Positions 52,019 through 60,553 of a stretch of 64,000 nucleotides of DNA are shown one piece after another. The DNA is from Henriciella algicola (lineage in GTDB: Bacteria > Pseudomonadota > Alphaproteobacteria > Caulobacterales > Hyphomonadaceae). Positions within the stretch are counted from its first letter, which is position 1; each line of letters starts with the position of its first letter. Location of the stretch: NCBI RefSeq assembly GCF_003576245.1, contig NZ_QWGA01000003.1, forward strand, positions 1,302,001-1,366,000, in the 5' to 3' direction. The position numbers and the translations under genes were made by a program. Below the pieces are notes generated by a model that saw only the letters and a list, made by a program, of their open reading frames with translations, made no database searches and was not told the origin of the DNA.

Positions 52019-52879
52019 ATGACGACGCCAGACCAGTCCATGACGCAGGAAATGCGAGACGCGCAGGGGCGCGTGCTGGTCTTTGATTCAGGCATGGGCG
52101 GGCTGACTGTGGCACGGGAAATCTGCCAGATGGCCCCTGCGCTGAAGGTCGACTATGCCGCCGATACCGGATTTTTCCCCTATGGTGACAAGAGTGATGA
52201 AGCGCTGCGCGCGCGCCTGCCTGATGTGGCCGAGGCGCTGGTGCGGGAGGCGCAGCCCGATGTGTTTGTTATTGCCTGCAACACGGCGAGCACGCTGGCG
52301 CTGGACGAGGTGCGCGCGCGTCTCGATATCCCTGTTGTCGGGACGGTGCCCGCGATCAAGCCTGCTGCATCCCTGACGAGAACAGGGGTCATCGGCTTGC
52401 TTGCGACGCCGGGGACCATCCGCCGCGCCTACACCGCGAAACTGATCGAGGATTTTGCGAGCGAAATCACCGTGATCCTGCATGGCAGCGTCGAGCTGGT
52501 ACGCCTTGCTGAGGCTTTTGCAGCGGGTGAAGCCTATGATGGAGGAGGCTTCACCGCCGCGCTGGCGCCAATCTTTGATGCCAAGGATGGCGGCGATGTG
52601 GATACAATCGTGCTCGCCTGCACACATTTTCCGCTGGTGCGCGCGCAGCTCGCTGCGGCGGCGCCAGACGGTGTCACCTTTATAGATTCTGGCGCCGCGA
52701 TCGCGCGTCAGACCCTTCGCGTACTTGAAGGTGCGGCCCCGCAGCCGCGAACGGGTGAGGCCGGTGGCAGGCTGTACATCACGGATGAGGGCGGCGATCA
52801 CGGCCGCCTTGTGAAGGTGTGCGGACGTTTTGGATTCGACCGCGTTTGCCCGCCCGTATTGCTGCCTGCAAAGAGATGA
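52019..52879 (+). CDS. murI: Glutamate racemase
   Basis: A 286-residue enzyme supplying D-glutamate for peptidoglycan. FDSGMGGLTVAREI carries the conserved Asp-Ser; catalytic Cys residues sit in IACNTASTLALD and LACTHFPLVR. GGGAG precedes ATG 52019; in-frame ATGs at codons 8 and 12 also exist and are possible starts. Its stop lies within an inverted repeat, TGACAGTC/GACTGTCA (52876-52901), that overlaps the putative Pho box of the next gene. Confidence 0.95.
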   Translation: MTTPDQSMTQEMRDAQGRVLVFDSGMGGLTVAREICQMAPALKVDYAADTGFFPYGDKSDEALRARLPDVAEALVREAQPDVFVIACNTASTLALDEVRARLDIPVVGTVPAIKPAASLTRTGVIGLLATPGTIRRAYTAKLIEDFASEITVILHGSVELVRLAEAFAAGEAYDGGGFTAALAPIFDAKDGGDVDTIVLACTHFPLVRAQLAAAAPDGVTFIDSGAAIARQTLRVLEGAAPQPRTGEAGGRLYITDEGGDHGRLVKVCGRFGFDRVCPPVLLPAKR

Positions 52880-52884
52880 CAGTC

Positions 52885-52902
52885 GCAGGCATGTGACTGT
52901 CA
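52885..52902 (+). promoter_or_regulatory. Pho-box-like repeat before the PstS-like gene
   Basis: CAGGCAT, 4 bp, CTGTCAC: two direct half-sites matching the PhoB unit CTGTCAT at 5 of 7 and 6 of 7 with the correct 11-bp period. TATAAA (52911-52916) follows at the distance expected for a Pho-activated -10. On the minus strand ATGACAG (52875-52881) gives a third, inverted half-site. Confidence 0.5.
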
Positions 52903-52959
52903 CAAAAGCCATATAAACGGTAGCCGACGAAATGCTCTTTGGACTTTAGGACGGCCCCC

Positions 52960-54054
52960 ATGCGTACGCTCTTTCTGGCCCTGACTGCAGGCTTGCTCGC
53001 GACTGCCTGTGCGCCCAAGACAGACCTTTCCGAGATTGATGCGAGCTCTGGAGAGCTGCAGGTTTTCGCAGCTTCTCCAGACGAAAAGATCAGGATCGTG
53101 GGTTCCTCAACGGTCTCACCGTTCTCGACGACGGTCGCCGAGCAGTTTGGTGCGGTGTCGGAATTTCCAACCCCAATCGTAGAGACGACGGGCACCGGCG
53201 GTGGGTTTCAGGCCTTCTGTCAGGGCATTGGGCCCAAGGAGCCTTCAATCAGCAATGCGTCGCGTCCAGTGAAAGCGTCCGAGCTGGCGCTCTGCGCACG
53301 CCAAGGCGTTACCGAGATTGTCGAAGTGAAGATCGGCTATGACGGGATCGTTCTGGCAAATGCCAAGGGGTCGCCGGTGCTCGACCTCTCCAAGGAAGAG
53401 ATCTATCGCGCGCTCGCCGAAGAACTGCCGGATGGCAATGGTGGGTGGGAAGAGAACCCGAACGAGACCTGGCAGGATGTCGCAGACCACCTGCCTGACA
53501 TGCCGATCCTCGTTTCTGGTCCGCCGCCGACCTCGGGGACGCGCGACGCCTTCGCCGAACTCGCCATGGAAGGCGGCGCTGAAGAGGTGCCTGAAGTCGC
53601 GGCGCTGAAGGAAAGCAATCCAGATGAATTCGGCCGCCGCGCCACGACGATCCGCATGGACGGCAAGTGGATCGACTCTGGTGAGAACGACACAGCCATC
53701 GTCCAGACCCTGATGAAGAACCCTGACAGTATCGGCATCATGGGCTTCTCCTTCCTGGAGCAGAACCTCGACCGCCTGAAGGGCGCGAGCATTGGCGGTC
53801 TGGAGCCGAGCTTTGAAAACATTGCGAGCGGCAATTACGGGATTTCACGTTCGATGTTCTTCTATGTGAAGAAGCAGAATGCGAATCTGGTGCCTGGCCT
53901 TACCGACTTCATCTCAGAGTTTACGCAGGAAGACGCGTGGGGTCCGACCGGGTATCTGGTCGAGAAGGGTCTGATCCCGCTTCAGGAAGATGAGCGCGCG
54001 GCCGTAAGAGAGAAGGCGCTGTCACTTGAAACCATGGACATTGCCAAAAGCTAG
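52960..54054 (+). CDS. pstS: PstS-family phosphate-binding lipoprotein
   Basis: A 364-residue protein with a lipoprotein-like signal ending LATAC, then the PstS fold: KIRIVGSSTVSPFSTTVAEQF with the phosphate-contact Ser/Thr, TGTGGGFQAFCQG, ISNASRP, and SGPPPTSGTRDAFAELA. No pstC, pstA, pstB or phoU follows, so it stands alone in this window. An upstream Pho-box-like element fits induction by phosphate starvation. ATG 52960 follows AGGA. The TAG stop overlaps the convergent kinase stop through CTAG. Confidence 0.9.
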   Translation: MRTLFLALTAGLLATACAPKTDLSEIDASSGELQVFAASPDEKIRIVGSSTVSPFSTTVAEQFGAVSEFPTPIVETTGTGGGFQAFCQGIGPKEPSISNASRPVKASELALCARQGVTEIVEVKIGYDGIVLANAKGSPVLDLSKEEIYRALAEELPDGNGGWEENPNETWQDVADHLPDMPILVSGPPPTSGTRDAFAELAMEGGAEEVPEVAALKESNPDEFGRRATTIRMDGKWIDSGENDTAIVQTLMKNPDSIGIMGFSFLEQNLDRLKGASIGGLEPSFENIASGNYGISRSMFFYVKKQNANLVPGLTDFISEFTQEDAWGPTGYLVEKGLIPLQEDERAAVREKALSLETMDIAKS

Positions 54055-54932
54055 ATGCTGAACGAGAAGTCCTCGAGCAGTTTCCGGCTGCGCTTCTCAA
54101 TCGGTGTTTTCGTCCCGCGGTAGAAGGCATACGCAATCACGCTGGTCGACAGCGCCCAGCCGCGGGCGCGCCGCCAGACGGTTTCGCTTATTCCCGAGGC
54201 TTTCCAGAACGCGTCCTGAGCTGCGCCTTCGAACAGGGTGAAGCCTGCCATCAGGTCTGAAGCCGGATCGCCGAGGCCGGAAAGCCCCCAATCGAGTACG
54301 CCGGAAAGCGCCTCGTCTTTCACCAGAAGATTGCCCGCGTGAAGGTCACCGTGGATCCAGGTCCTGTCCCGCTCGAGGCATGGCGGCGCTTCGAGCGCGA
54401 CCTTCCAGATGGCGGCGAGCGCGATGGCATCGAAATCGTCTGCGACATCGGCAATCGCGCCGCGTGTGGGTGCGTCGCGTTGGACAAGCGGGCAGCCGCG
54501 CCAGTGATTGTCGATATTGGGTTCGGCGGCGAAGTCGCGCTTCTGGCCCTGCAGATCGAGCAGGAAGAGGGCGAGGCGTTTGGCGTCGGTTTCAGTGAAC
54601 GCATGACCGACTGCCTCCGCGCTCTCACCTTCCAGCCAGGAGCAAACCAGCCAAGGCCAGCTTTCAGCCATGCCGGTCAGACCGTTGGCGACGAGTTCAG
54701 GCGTCTCAAGCGGTAAGTCTTTCAGGCTGCGCATGGCGACCGGTTCGCGGTAGGCCAGCGACGGGATCGCTTCATGGCGGCGCGCAACGCGGAGCGCATG
54801 AGCATCGCCAATCTTGTAGATGAGATTGTCGGTGCCGGCATTGCGGACACGGGCGAAGGGTTGGGCGGCGAGGTCCGGCACGGACTGGCCCACAAGGCGT
54901 TTCAGCGTGTCTATGTCAGGCGGTGTACTCAC
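54051..54932 (-). CDS. Aminoglycoside/choline kinase-like phosphotransferase
   Basis: A 293-residue protein-kinase-like enzyme of the APH family. N-lobe: DNLIYKIGDAHALRVARR, with Arg or Lys in the ATP site; catalytic loop: WIHGDLHAGNLL; metal motif: GVLDWGLSGLGDPASDL. Such enzymes phosphorylate small alcohols, sugars or antibiotics; resistance should not be assumed for this chromosomal copy. GTG 54932 overlaps the upstream GT4 stop (GTGA), so the two are coupled. Confidence 0.88.
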   Translation of the reverse strand: MSTPPDIDTLKRLVGQSVPDLAAQPFARVRNAGTDNLIYKIGDAHALRVARRHEAIPSLAYREPVAMRSLKDLPLETPELVANGLTGMAESWPWLVCSWLEGESAEAVGHAFTETDAKRLALFLLDLQGQKRDFAAEPNIDNHWRGCPLVQRDAPTRGAIADVADDFDAIALAAIWKVALEAPPCLERDRTWIHGDLHAGNLLVKDEALSGVLDWGLSGLGDPASDLMAGFTLFEGAAQDAFWKASGISETVWRRARGWALSTSVIAYAFYRGTKTPIEKRSRKLLEDFSFSI

Positions 54933-56035
54933 CCGGCTTTTGTATCGGGTGGGAATTTCTTCTTGCGCCGGCGAAGCCTGATCTTCTGCCAGAAGCGCTT
55001 GCGCTCTGGCACCGGTAGCGGATCGAGGTTTTCGATGAAGGCCTCGGCGCAGGCGCGCCAGCTATAACCTTCGGCATAGGTGCGCGTCACCGCCCGGTCG
55101 AGATCGAGGCAAGTCTTGCAGGCCTTCTCAAGGTCATCATCGATGACGCCAGCGTTTGAGCCGGGGATGATGTCGCGCGGGCCGGGCGCGTTATAGGCCG
55201 CAACCGGCGTACCGGTGGCCATGGCTTCGAGAATGACGAGCCCGAACGTGTCGGTCAGGCTCGGGAAGCAGAAAACGTCAGCGCTCGCAAAACAAGTGGC
55301 GAGCTCTTCGTTGAACCGGGCGCCGAGGAACTTCACTTCCGGATAGCGGCGCTTCAGCTCCTGTAGTTGCGGACCTTCACCAACGATGACCTTGGTGCCG
55401 GGGAGGTCGAGCTCTGCGAATGCCTCGATGTTCTTCTCGACCGCGACGCGGCCAACATTGAGGAAGATTGGACGCGGCAGGCCTTCGAACGGGTCGCCGG
55501 GCTGACCTTCCTCGATACGGCGCGAGGGGTGGAAAAGGTCGACATCAACGCCCCGCGTCCATGAGACGACATTGTTGAAGCCGTGCTCCTCAAGCTCTTC
55601 GCGCATGGACGGTGTCGCGACCATGACCTTGCCGGAATATTTGTGGAACCAGCGCACATAGCTATAGCCCCACGAGGTCGGCACAGGGAAACGGGCCGAG
55701 ACGTATTCGGGAAAGCGCGTGTGATAGGAGGTCGAAAAGGGATGCTTTTCCTTCAGGCACATGGCGCGGCCCGCAAGGCCAAGCGTACCTTCGGTCGCGA
55801 TGTGGACAGCATCGGGCTGGAAGTTTTCGAAGCGCTCGGAAATCTTGTTGCGGGCAAACAGCGCAAGCTGAATCTCGCTATAGGTCGGTAGCGGCATGGT
55901 CAGAAAGTCATCGGCAGGCGAGACCACTTCCCATTCATGCCCCATCTCCTCGCATTCGGCGATGACACGTTTCATGGTCCGGACGACGCCATTCACCTGT
56001 GGTTCCCAGGCGTCTGTGATAAGCATGATGCGCAT
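54929..56035 (-). CDS. GT4 glycosyltransferase (sulfolipid/mannosyl type)
   Basis: A 368-residue GT-B enzyme. The N-terminus reads RIMLITDAWEPQVNGVVRTM, the hallmark of the SqdX/MgtA/PimB-like subgroup that builds glycolipids. The C-terminal part has FLNVGRVAVEKNIEAF, VIVGEGPQLQEL, and FPSLTDTFGLVILEAMATGTPVAAY with the E-x7-E donor motif. A basic tail (RKRFWQKIRLRRRKKKF) may bind membrane. Coupled to the downstream APH-like kinase. The glycolipid made is not predicted. Confidence 0.9.
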   Translation of the reverse strand: MRIMLITDAWEPQVNGVVRTMKRVIAECEEMGHEWEVVSPADDFLTMPLPTYSEIQLALFARNKISERFENFQPDAVHIATEGTLGLAGRAMCLKEKHPFSTSYHTRFPEYVSARFPVPTSWGYSYVRWFHKYSGKVMVATPSMREELEEHGFNNVVSWTRGVDVDLFHPSRRIEEGQPGDPFEGLPRPIFLNVGRVAVEKNIEAFAELDLPGTKVIVGEGPQLQELKRRYPEVKFLGARFNEELATCFASADVFCFPSLTDTFGLVILEAMATGTPVAAYNAPGPRDIIPGSNAGVIDDDLEKACKTCLDLDRAVTRTYAEGYSWRACAEAFIENLDPLPVPERKRFWQKIRLRRRKKKFPPDTKAG

Positions 56036-56155
56036 CTATACTCCTTGCCGCATGGCTGCGTGGTCCCACTTTTAGAGACATGCAGTCCGGCGTAAACCCG
56101 CCTGACGGTTTGCGATAGGATGATCGTGCAGGACCGCCAGACGACGGAGGACACA

Positions 56156-59100
56156 ATGCCCGATACGCTGACGCCCATGGCGAAGAGCTGGGACGCGCTC
56201 GACAAGATCAAATTCGCCGATGAGGAAGCCCTTGTTGCCGAAATCCTGAAATCGCTACCGCTGGATGAACGCGCACGCACCGCTGCGGTTCGCCGTGGTC
56301 GCGAACTTGTCCAGATCGCCCGCGCGGCCGGTCGCCCTAAAGGCATGATGGAAAGCTTCCTAGAGGAGTTCGGTCTTTCGAACTCTGAAGGTCTTGCGCT
56401 GATGTGTCTGGCCGAAGCGCTGCTGCGTGTGCCGGACGCCGATACGCGCGACGATCTGATCGCTGAGAAGATTCGCTCTGGCGATTGGGGCGCGCATTCG
56501 GGCCAGTCCGACAGCTGGCTGGTCAACGCCTCGACCTGGGGCCTGATGCTGACCGGGCGCGTCATCGGCGCGCCAAGCGATGCCAAGAAGGGCCCGGGGA
56601 CTTTCGTATCCAACCTTGTGCGCGAAAGCGGCGAACCGGTCATTCGCGCCGCAATGATGCAGGCCATGCGGATCATGGGTGAGCAGTTCGTGCTGGGCCG
56701 GACAATCGACGAAGCGCTGAAGCGCGGCCGCAAGAAAGTGAAAGCCGGTGAGGCGGCGAATTTCAGCTTTGACATGCTGGGTGAGGGCGCGCGCACGCAT
56801 GACGATGCCGAGCGCTATTTCCAGTCCTATCGCGAGGCGATCAAAGAGGTCGGTGCGGATGGCGACGCGTCCCTTTCGCCGGAAGCAAAGAACGGCATTT
56901 CGGTAAAGCTGTCAGCGCTTCATCCGCGCTATGAGGCAGTCAATGATGCGCGCGTGCATGCAGAGCTATATCCGCGTCTGCTGGCGCTCTGCGTGGATGC
57001 GGCTAAGGCCAATATCAATCTCTGCCTCGACGCTGAGGAGGCCGACAGGCTGGTCATCTCGCTGCAACTGCTTGAGCGGCTGATGCGTGAGCCATCGCTG
57101 AAAGCCTGGAGCGGACTTGGCCTTGCGGTGCAGGCTTATCAGAAGCGCGCGCAGGATGTGATCAAGCGCCTGTCCGAACTGGCTGGCGAGACTGGCATGC
57201 GTCTCATGGTGCGCCTGGTGAAGGGCGCCTATTGGGACACAGAGATCAAGCACGCCCATGAAGATGGCATGGTGAACTTCCCGGTCTTCACGACGAAGCA
57301 CGGCACCGACATCAACTATCTCGTCTGCGCACACGCGCTGCTGCAGGCAAGCCCGCGCATCTATCCGCAGTTTGCGACGCATAATGCCCACTCGCTGGCG
57401 ACCATCCTGATGATGGCTGAAGCAGAAGGCGTGACGAATTACGAATTCCAGCGCCTGCACGGCATGGGTGAGCCGCTCTATGGCGCGGCGGAGAAAGGCG
57501 ACAAGGTTCGCGTCTATGCGCCGGTCGGTGCGCATAAGGACCTTCTGCCTTATCTCGTGCGCCGCCTTCTGGAGAATGGCGCGAATACGAGCTTCGTGCA
57601 CTCTTTCCTCGACCCGGATGTCGATGTCGAAAAGGTCGTTGATGACCCGATCGCGAAAGTCGAAGCCGGCCCCCGCCGCCATCCGCGCATTCCAACGCCG
57701 CCGCGTCTCTATGGCCCGATGCGCAAGAACTCCATCGGTGTGGACCTCTCACAGGCGAGCGAGCGCAAGGTTCTGGAAGACCATGTCGACCGGCTGCGTG
57801 AAGGCAAGGCGCTCGTCGCGGGGCCGATCATCTCTGGCAAAGTGCTGAGCGATGGCGGCGCGGAAGTGTTCGCGCCATCCGACACCTCGCGCCGTCTCGG
57901 AACTGTGCGCGAAGCGTCTGATGCAGATGTCGATGCCGCGCTCGATGCGGCAACCGCCTTCCAGCCTGAATGGGACGCGCTTGGCGGAGCGAAACGCGCG
58001 AAGATCCTGTCGGACATGGGCGATGCACTCGAAGCCAATATGGACCGGCTGGTCGCGCTCATGGCCGAAGAGGCTGGCAAGACGTTTGCCGATGGCATCG
58101 CGGAAGTGCGCGAAGCCGTCGATTTCTGCCGCTATTATGCGGTGCAGGCGGAAGAAAAGTTCGAGGGGCGGACACGCCTTCCGGGGCCTGCAGGTGAGAC
58201 CAACCACATCTCGCTGCACGGACGCGGCGTATTCGCCTGCATCTCGCCCTGGAATTTCCCGCTGGCGATCTTCACGGGCCAGATCACGGCTGCGCTGGGC
58301 GCAGGTAATACGGTCGTCGCCAAGCCTGCAGAGCAGGCGCCGATCATTGCTTTTGAAGCTGTGCGTATCTTCCAGCAGGTCGGTCTTCCAGCTGGCGCAC
58401 TCCACCTCGTTCCGGGACGCGGTGAGACTGTGGGCGCAAAGCTCACCAAGGACCTCCGTGTCAGCGGCGTCTGCTTCACCGGCGGCACGGATACCGCCCG
58501 CCTCATCAACAAGACGCTGGCGGATCGGCAAGGACCGATCATTCCGCTTATCGCGGAGACTGGCGGGCTGAACGGCATGTTTGTCGACACCACGGCCCTG
58601 CGCGAGCAGGTGATCGACGACGTCCTGAACTCGGCCTTCGGGTCGGCGGGGCAGCGCTGCTCTGCGCTGCGCGTCCTGTTCCTGCCGGATGCGACCGCCG
58701 ATTTCATTCTGGAAGGCCTGAAGGGCGCGATGGATGAGCTGAAAGTCGGCGACCCGGGCCGGGCTGACACCGATGTCGGACCCGTCATCGACGGAGAAGC
58801 CCATGACATGCTCCACGCCTATATGGCACGCATGGAAACAGAGGCGTCTGTGGTGAAGAAGCTGGACGCGCCGGAAGGCGGCCACTTCTTTGGTCCATCG
58901 ATCATTGAGCTGAAGTCGCTCGACCAGATCGAGAAAGAGACCTTCGGGCCAGTGCTTCACGTGGTGCGCTACAAGCCGGACAATATTGCCGAGGTTGGTG
59001 CTGCGCTTGAAGCGAAGGGGTATGGCTTGACGCTCGGCGTTCACTCGCGTCTCGAAAGCTTTGCGGCCAAGGTTCGTGCCGCGGTGAAGGCGGGCAACAT

Positions 59101-59281
59101 GTACGTCAACCGGTCGATCACGGGCGCAGTTGTGGGTGTTCAGCCATTTGGCGGTGAGGGTCTTTCCGGCACCGGTCCAAAAGCGGGCGGGCCGCACTAT
59201 ATGCTGCGCTTCGCAAGCGAACGTGTGGTGACAGTGGACATCACAGCCCAGGGTGGCGACCCAGAACTGTTGAGCCTATAA
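56156..59281 (+). CDS. putA: Bifunctional proline dehydrogenase / P5C dehydrogenase PutA
   Basis: A 1041-residue enzyme oxidising proline to glutamate. The N-terminal FAD-binding proline dehydrogenase barrel (about 75-455) shows GISVKLSALHPRYE, LMVRLVKGAYWDTEIK and QFATHNAHSLATI. The C-terminal aldehyde dehydrogenase shows FACISPWNFPLAIFTGQI, IAETGGLNGMFVD and catalytic Cys835 in GSAGQRCSALRVL. It is of the shorter type without an N-terminal ribbon-helix-helix repressor domain. ATG 56156 with GGAGG 5 nt upstream is preferred over the in-frame ATG at 56120. Confidence 0.97.
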   Translation: MPDTLTPMAKSWDALDKIKFADEEALVAEILKSLPLDERARTAAVRRGRELVQIARAAGRPKGMMESFLEEFGLSNSEGLALMCLAEALLRVPDADTRDDLIAEKIRSGDWGAHSGQSDSWLVNASTWGLMLTGRVIGAPSDAKKGPGTFVSNLVRESGEPVIRAAMMQAMRIMGEQFVLGRTIDEALKRGRKKVKAGEAANFSFDMLGEGARTHDDAERYFQSYREAIKEVGADGDASLSPEAKNGISVKLSALHPRYEAVNDARVHAELYPRLLALCVDAAKANINLCLDAEEADRLVISLQLLERLMREPSLKAWSGLGLAVQAYQKRAQDVIKRLSELAGETGMRLMVRLVKGAYWDTEIKHAHEDGMVNFPVFTTKHGTDINYLVCAHALLQASPRIYPQFATHNAHSLATILMMAEAEGVTNYEFQRLHGMGEPLYGAAEKGDKVRVYAPVGAHKDLLPYLVRRLLENGANTSFVHSFLDPDVDVEKVVDDPIAKVEAGPRRHPRIPTPPRLYGPMRKNSIGVDLSQASERKVLEDHVDRLREGKALVAGPIISGKVLSDGGAEVFAPSDTSRRLGTVREASDADVDAALDAATAFQPEWDALGGAKRAKILSDMGDALEANMDRLVALMAEEAGKTFADGIAEVREAVDFCRYYAVQAEEKFEGRTRLPGPAGETNHISLHGRGVFACISPWNFPLAIFTGQITAALGAGNTVVAKPAEQAPIIAFEAVRIFQQVGLPAGALHLVPGRGETVGAKLTKDLRVSGVCFTGGTDTARLINKTLADRQGPIIPLIAETGGLNGMFVDTTALREQVIDDVLNSAFGSAGQRCSALRVLFLPDATADFILEGLKGAMDELKVGDPGRADTDVGPVIDGEAHDMLHAYMARMETEASVVKKLDAPEGGHFFGPSIIELKSLDQIEKETFGPVLHVVRYKPDNIAEVGAALEAKGYGLTLGVHSRLESFAAKVRAAVKAGNMYVNRSITGAVVGVQPFGGEGLSGTGPKAGGPHYMLRFASERVVTVDITAQGGDPELLSL

Positions 59282-59314
59282 ATCACTGATTCCGTTTCAT
59301 TTGAGGCGCCGCCG

Positions 59315-60181
59315 ATGAAGCAAGCCAGCGTGTTCCTGATGAGTGCAATCTTCCTTGCCGCGTGCGGCGCGGAAGCCGTGGACGAAACCGAAAGCGTTCG
59401 GGTGTCGCAACTACCGCGACCTGAACAGCCTTCAAGTAGCGGCTTCGCCGATCCAAATGGCGGTATCGCTATCGTCAGCGGCACTGAGGCGGCGTCGATC
59501 GACATTCGCCTGCCTGCACGCATCGATGAGATCGACCCGAAGCTGGCGGCCCTGATCCGTCAACGCGCCGAAGACGGCAAGGAAGCGTTTCTCGCGGCGG
59601 CGCAGAACGATCGCGCCGATGCTGAGAATGAGGGCTACGCCTTTCGGTCGCACTCTCTGACGGTCAGCTGGGAAGAAGTCGGGCCACGCGAAGGCACGCT
59701 GCGGTCGTTCCTTGGCTCTTATGCGGCCTATGCTGGCGGCGCGCATCCCAATTTCCAGTTCAGCATGCTGAACTGGGATGAAGGCCTCGGCGAGGAGATC
59801 GGCTTCGGTGACCTTTTCGAGGATGATGAGGCGGCGCGTGCTGTCATGGCGGACGCCCTTCAGGCGGCGCTGATCATTGCAAAGCGCGAACGTCTGAACG
59901 ATCCGGATCTCAGCGATGAGCAGTTGATGGACAGCTGGCTAAGGGCTGCGTTCGACAATAATGACGTCATCTTCGAGAATTTCACCATTGCACGCGGTGT
60001 CGATAGCGAAGCGCCAGCGGGGCTCGTCTATCATTTTGAACCTTACACGGTCGGCGCCTATGCCGAAGGGCCTTATGAGATTGCTGTCCCCGCGACTGCT
60101 TTTGTTGACGAGCTTGCACCGCGCTATGGCGGCCTGTTCGATGTCGATGTTGAAATGGCAAGGAGCGCCACCGCGCCATGA
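59315..60181 (+). CDS. DUF3298/DUF4163-type lipoprotein
   Basis: A 288-residue lipoprotein (signal ending LAAC, Cys at about 17) with the RsiV-like DUF3298 pattern: SFLGSYAAYAGGAHPN, then IGFGDLFEDDEAARAV, and near the end LVYHFEPYTVGAYAEGPYEIAVP. Related domains bind lysozyme in some Firmicutes, but most members are uncharacterised. It starts 33 nt after putA on the same strand and ends 6 nt before a convergent small gene. Confidence 0.83.
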   Translation: MKQASVFLMSAIFLAACGAEAVDETESVRVSQLPRPEQPSSSGFADPNGGIAIVSGTEAASIDIRLPARIDEIDPKLAALIRQRAEDGKEAFLAAAQNDRADAENEGYAFRSHSLTVSWEEVGPREGTLRSFLGSYAAYAGGAHPNFQFSMLNWDEGLGEEIGFGDLFEDDEAARAVMADALQAALIIAKRERLNDPDLSDEQLMDSWLRAAFDNNDVIFENFTIARGVDSEAPAGLVYHFEPYTVGAYAEGPYEIAVPATAFVDELAPRYGGLFDVDVEMARSATAP

Positions 60182-60187
60182 CCGCTA

Positions 60188-60508
60188 CTAGCGTGCTTGA
60201 TCAATCAGCGTACAGCCAAGGTCGTCTTCATAAACAGCCGTAGCGCTGACCACGCCGCCCAGCACGGTGGCCCGGATCGAATTATCCTTTTCGGCGAAGC
60301 TCACGGCGCTGACGTCTTCGGTAAAGTCGGCAAGGCAGCTCTCCATCGGGCGCTCTGCCACGAACCGGCAAGAGCAGACCATCTTGGCGCCGTAGGGTGT
60401 CGCGACACGGGCAAGATCGATCTGGTCCTTGATCATGAATTGCCAGGCAAGAAGGGCTGCGACGCCTAGCATGATCACGATGACGACTGCGGCTTTGACG
60501 AGTTTCAT
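60188..60508 (-). CDS. Small Cys-rich membrane-anchored protein
   Basis: A 106-residue protein with one N-terminal helix (about residues 5-24) and a periplasmic part with four Cys: MVCSCRFVAERPMESCLADF and DLGCTL. Two disulfides are likely. I do not know the family by name. It is divergent from the serine hydrolase with only 45 bp between starts, suggesting shared regulation. The function is unknown. Confidence 0.72.
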   Translation of the reverse strand: MKLVKAAVVIVIMLGVAALLAWQFMIKDQIDLARVATPYGAKMVCSCRFVAERPMESCLADFTEDVSAVSFAEKDNSIRATVLGGVVSATAVYEDDLGCTLIDQAR

Positions 60509-60553
60509 GCTCTGCCTCTAGATGTGCTGTGACAATCGTTACGGAGCGCGTCG

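Noticed and set aside
54051-54932. Antibiotic resistance by the APH-like protein
   Set aside because: The kinase motifs are general to the choline/APH superfamily, and the gene is coupled to a glycosyltransferase, so resistance is not supported.
57749-59197. 482-codon minus-strand frame opposite the aldehyde dehydrogenase half of putA
   Set aside because: Shadow frame aligned with putA codons; no motif or ribosome-binding site.
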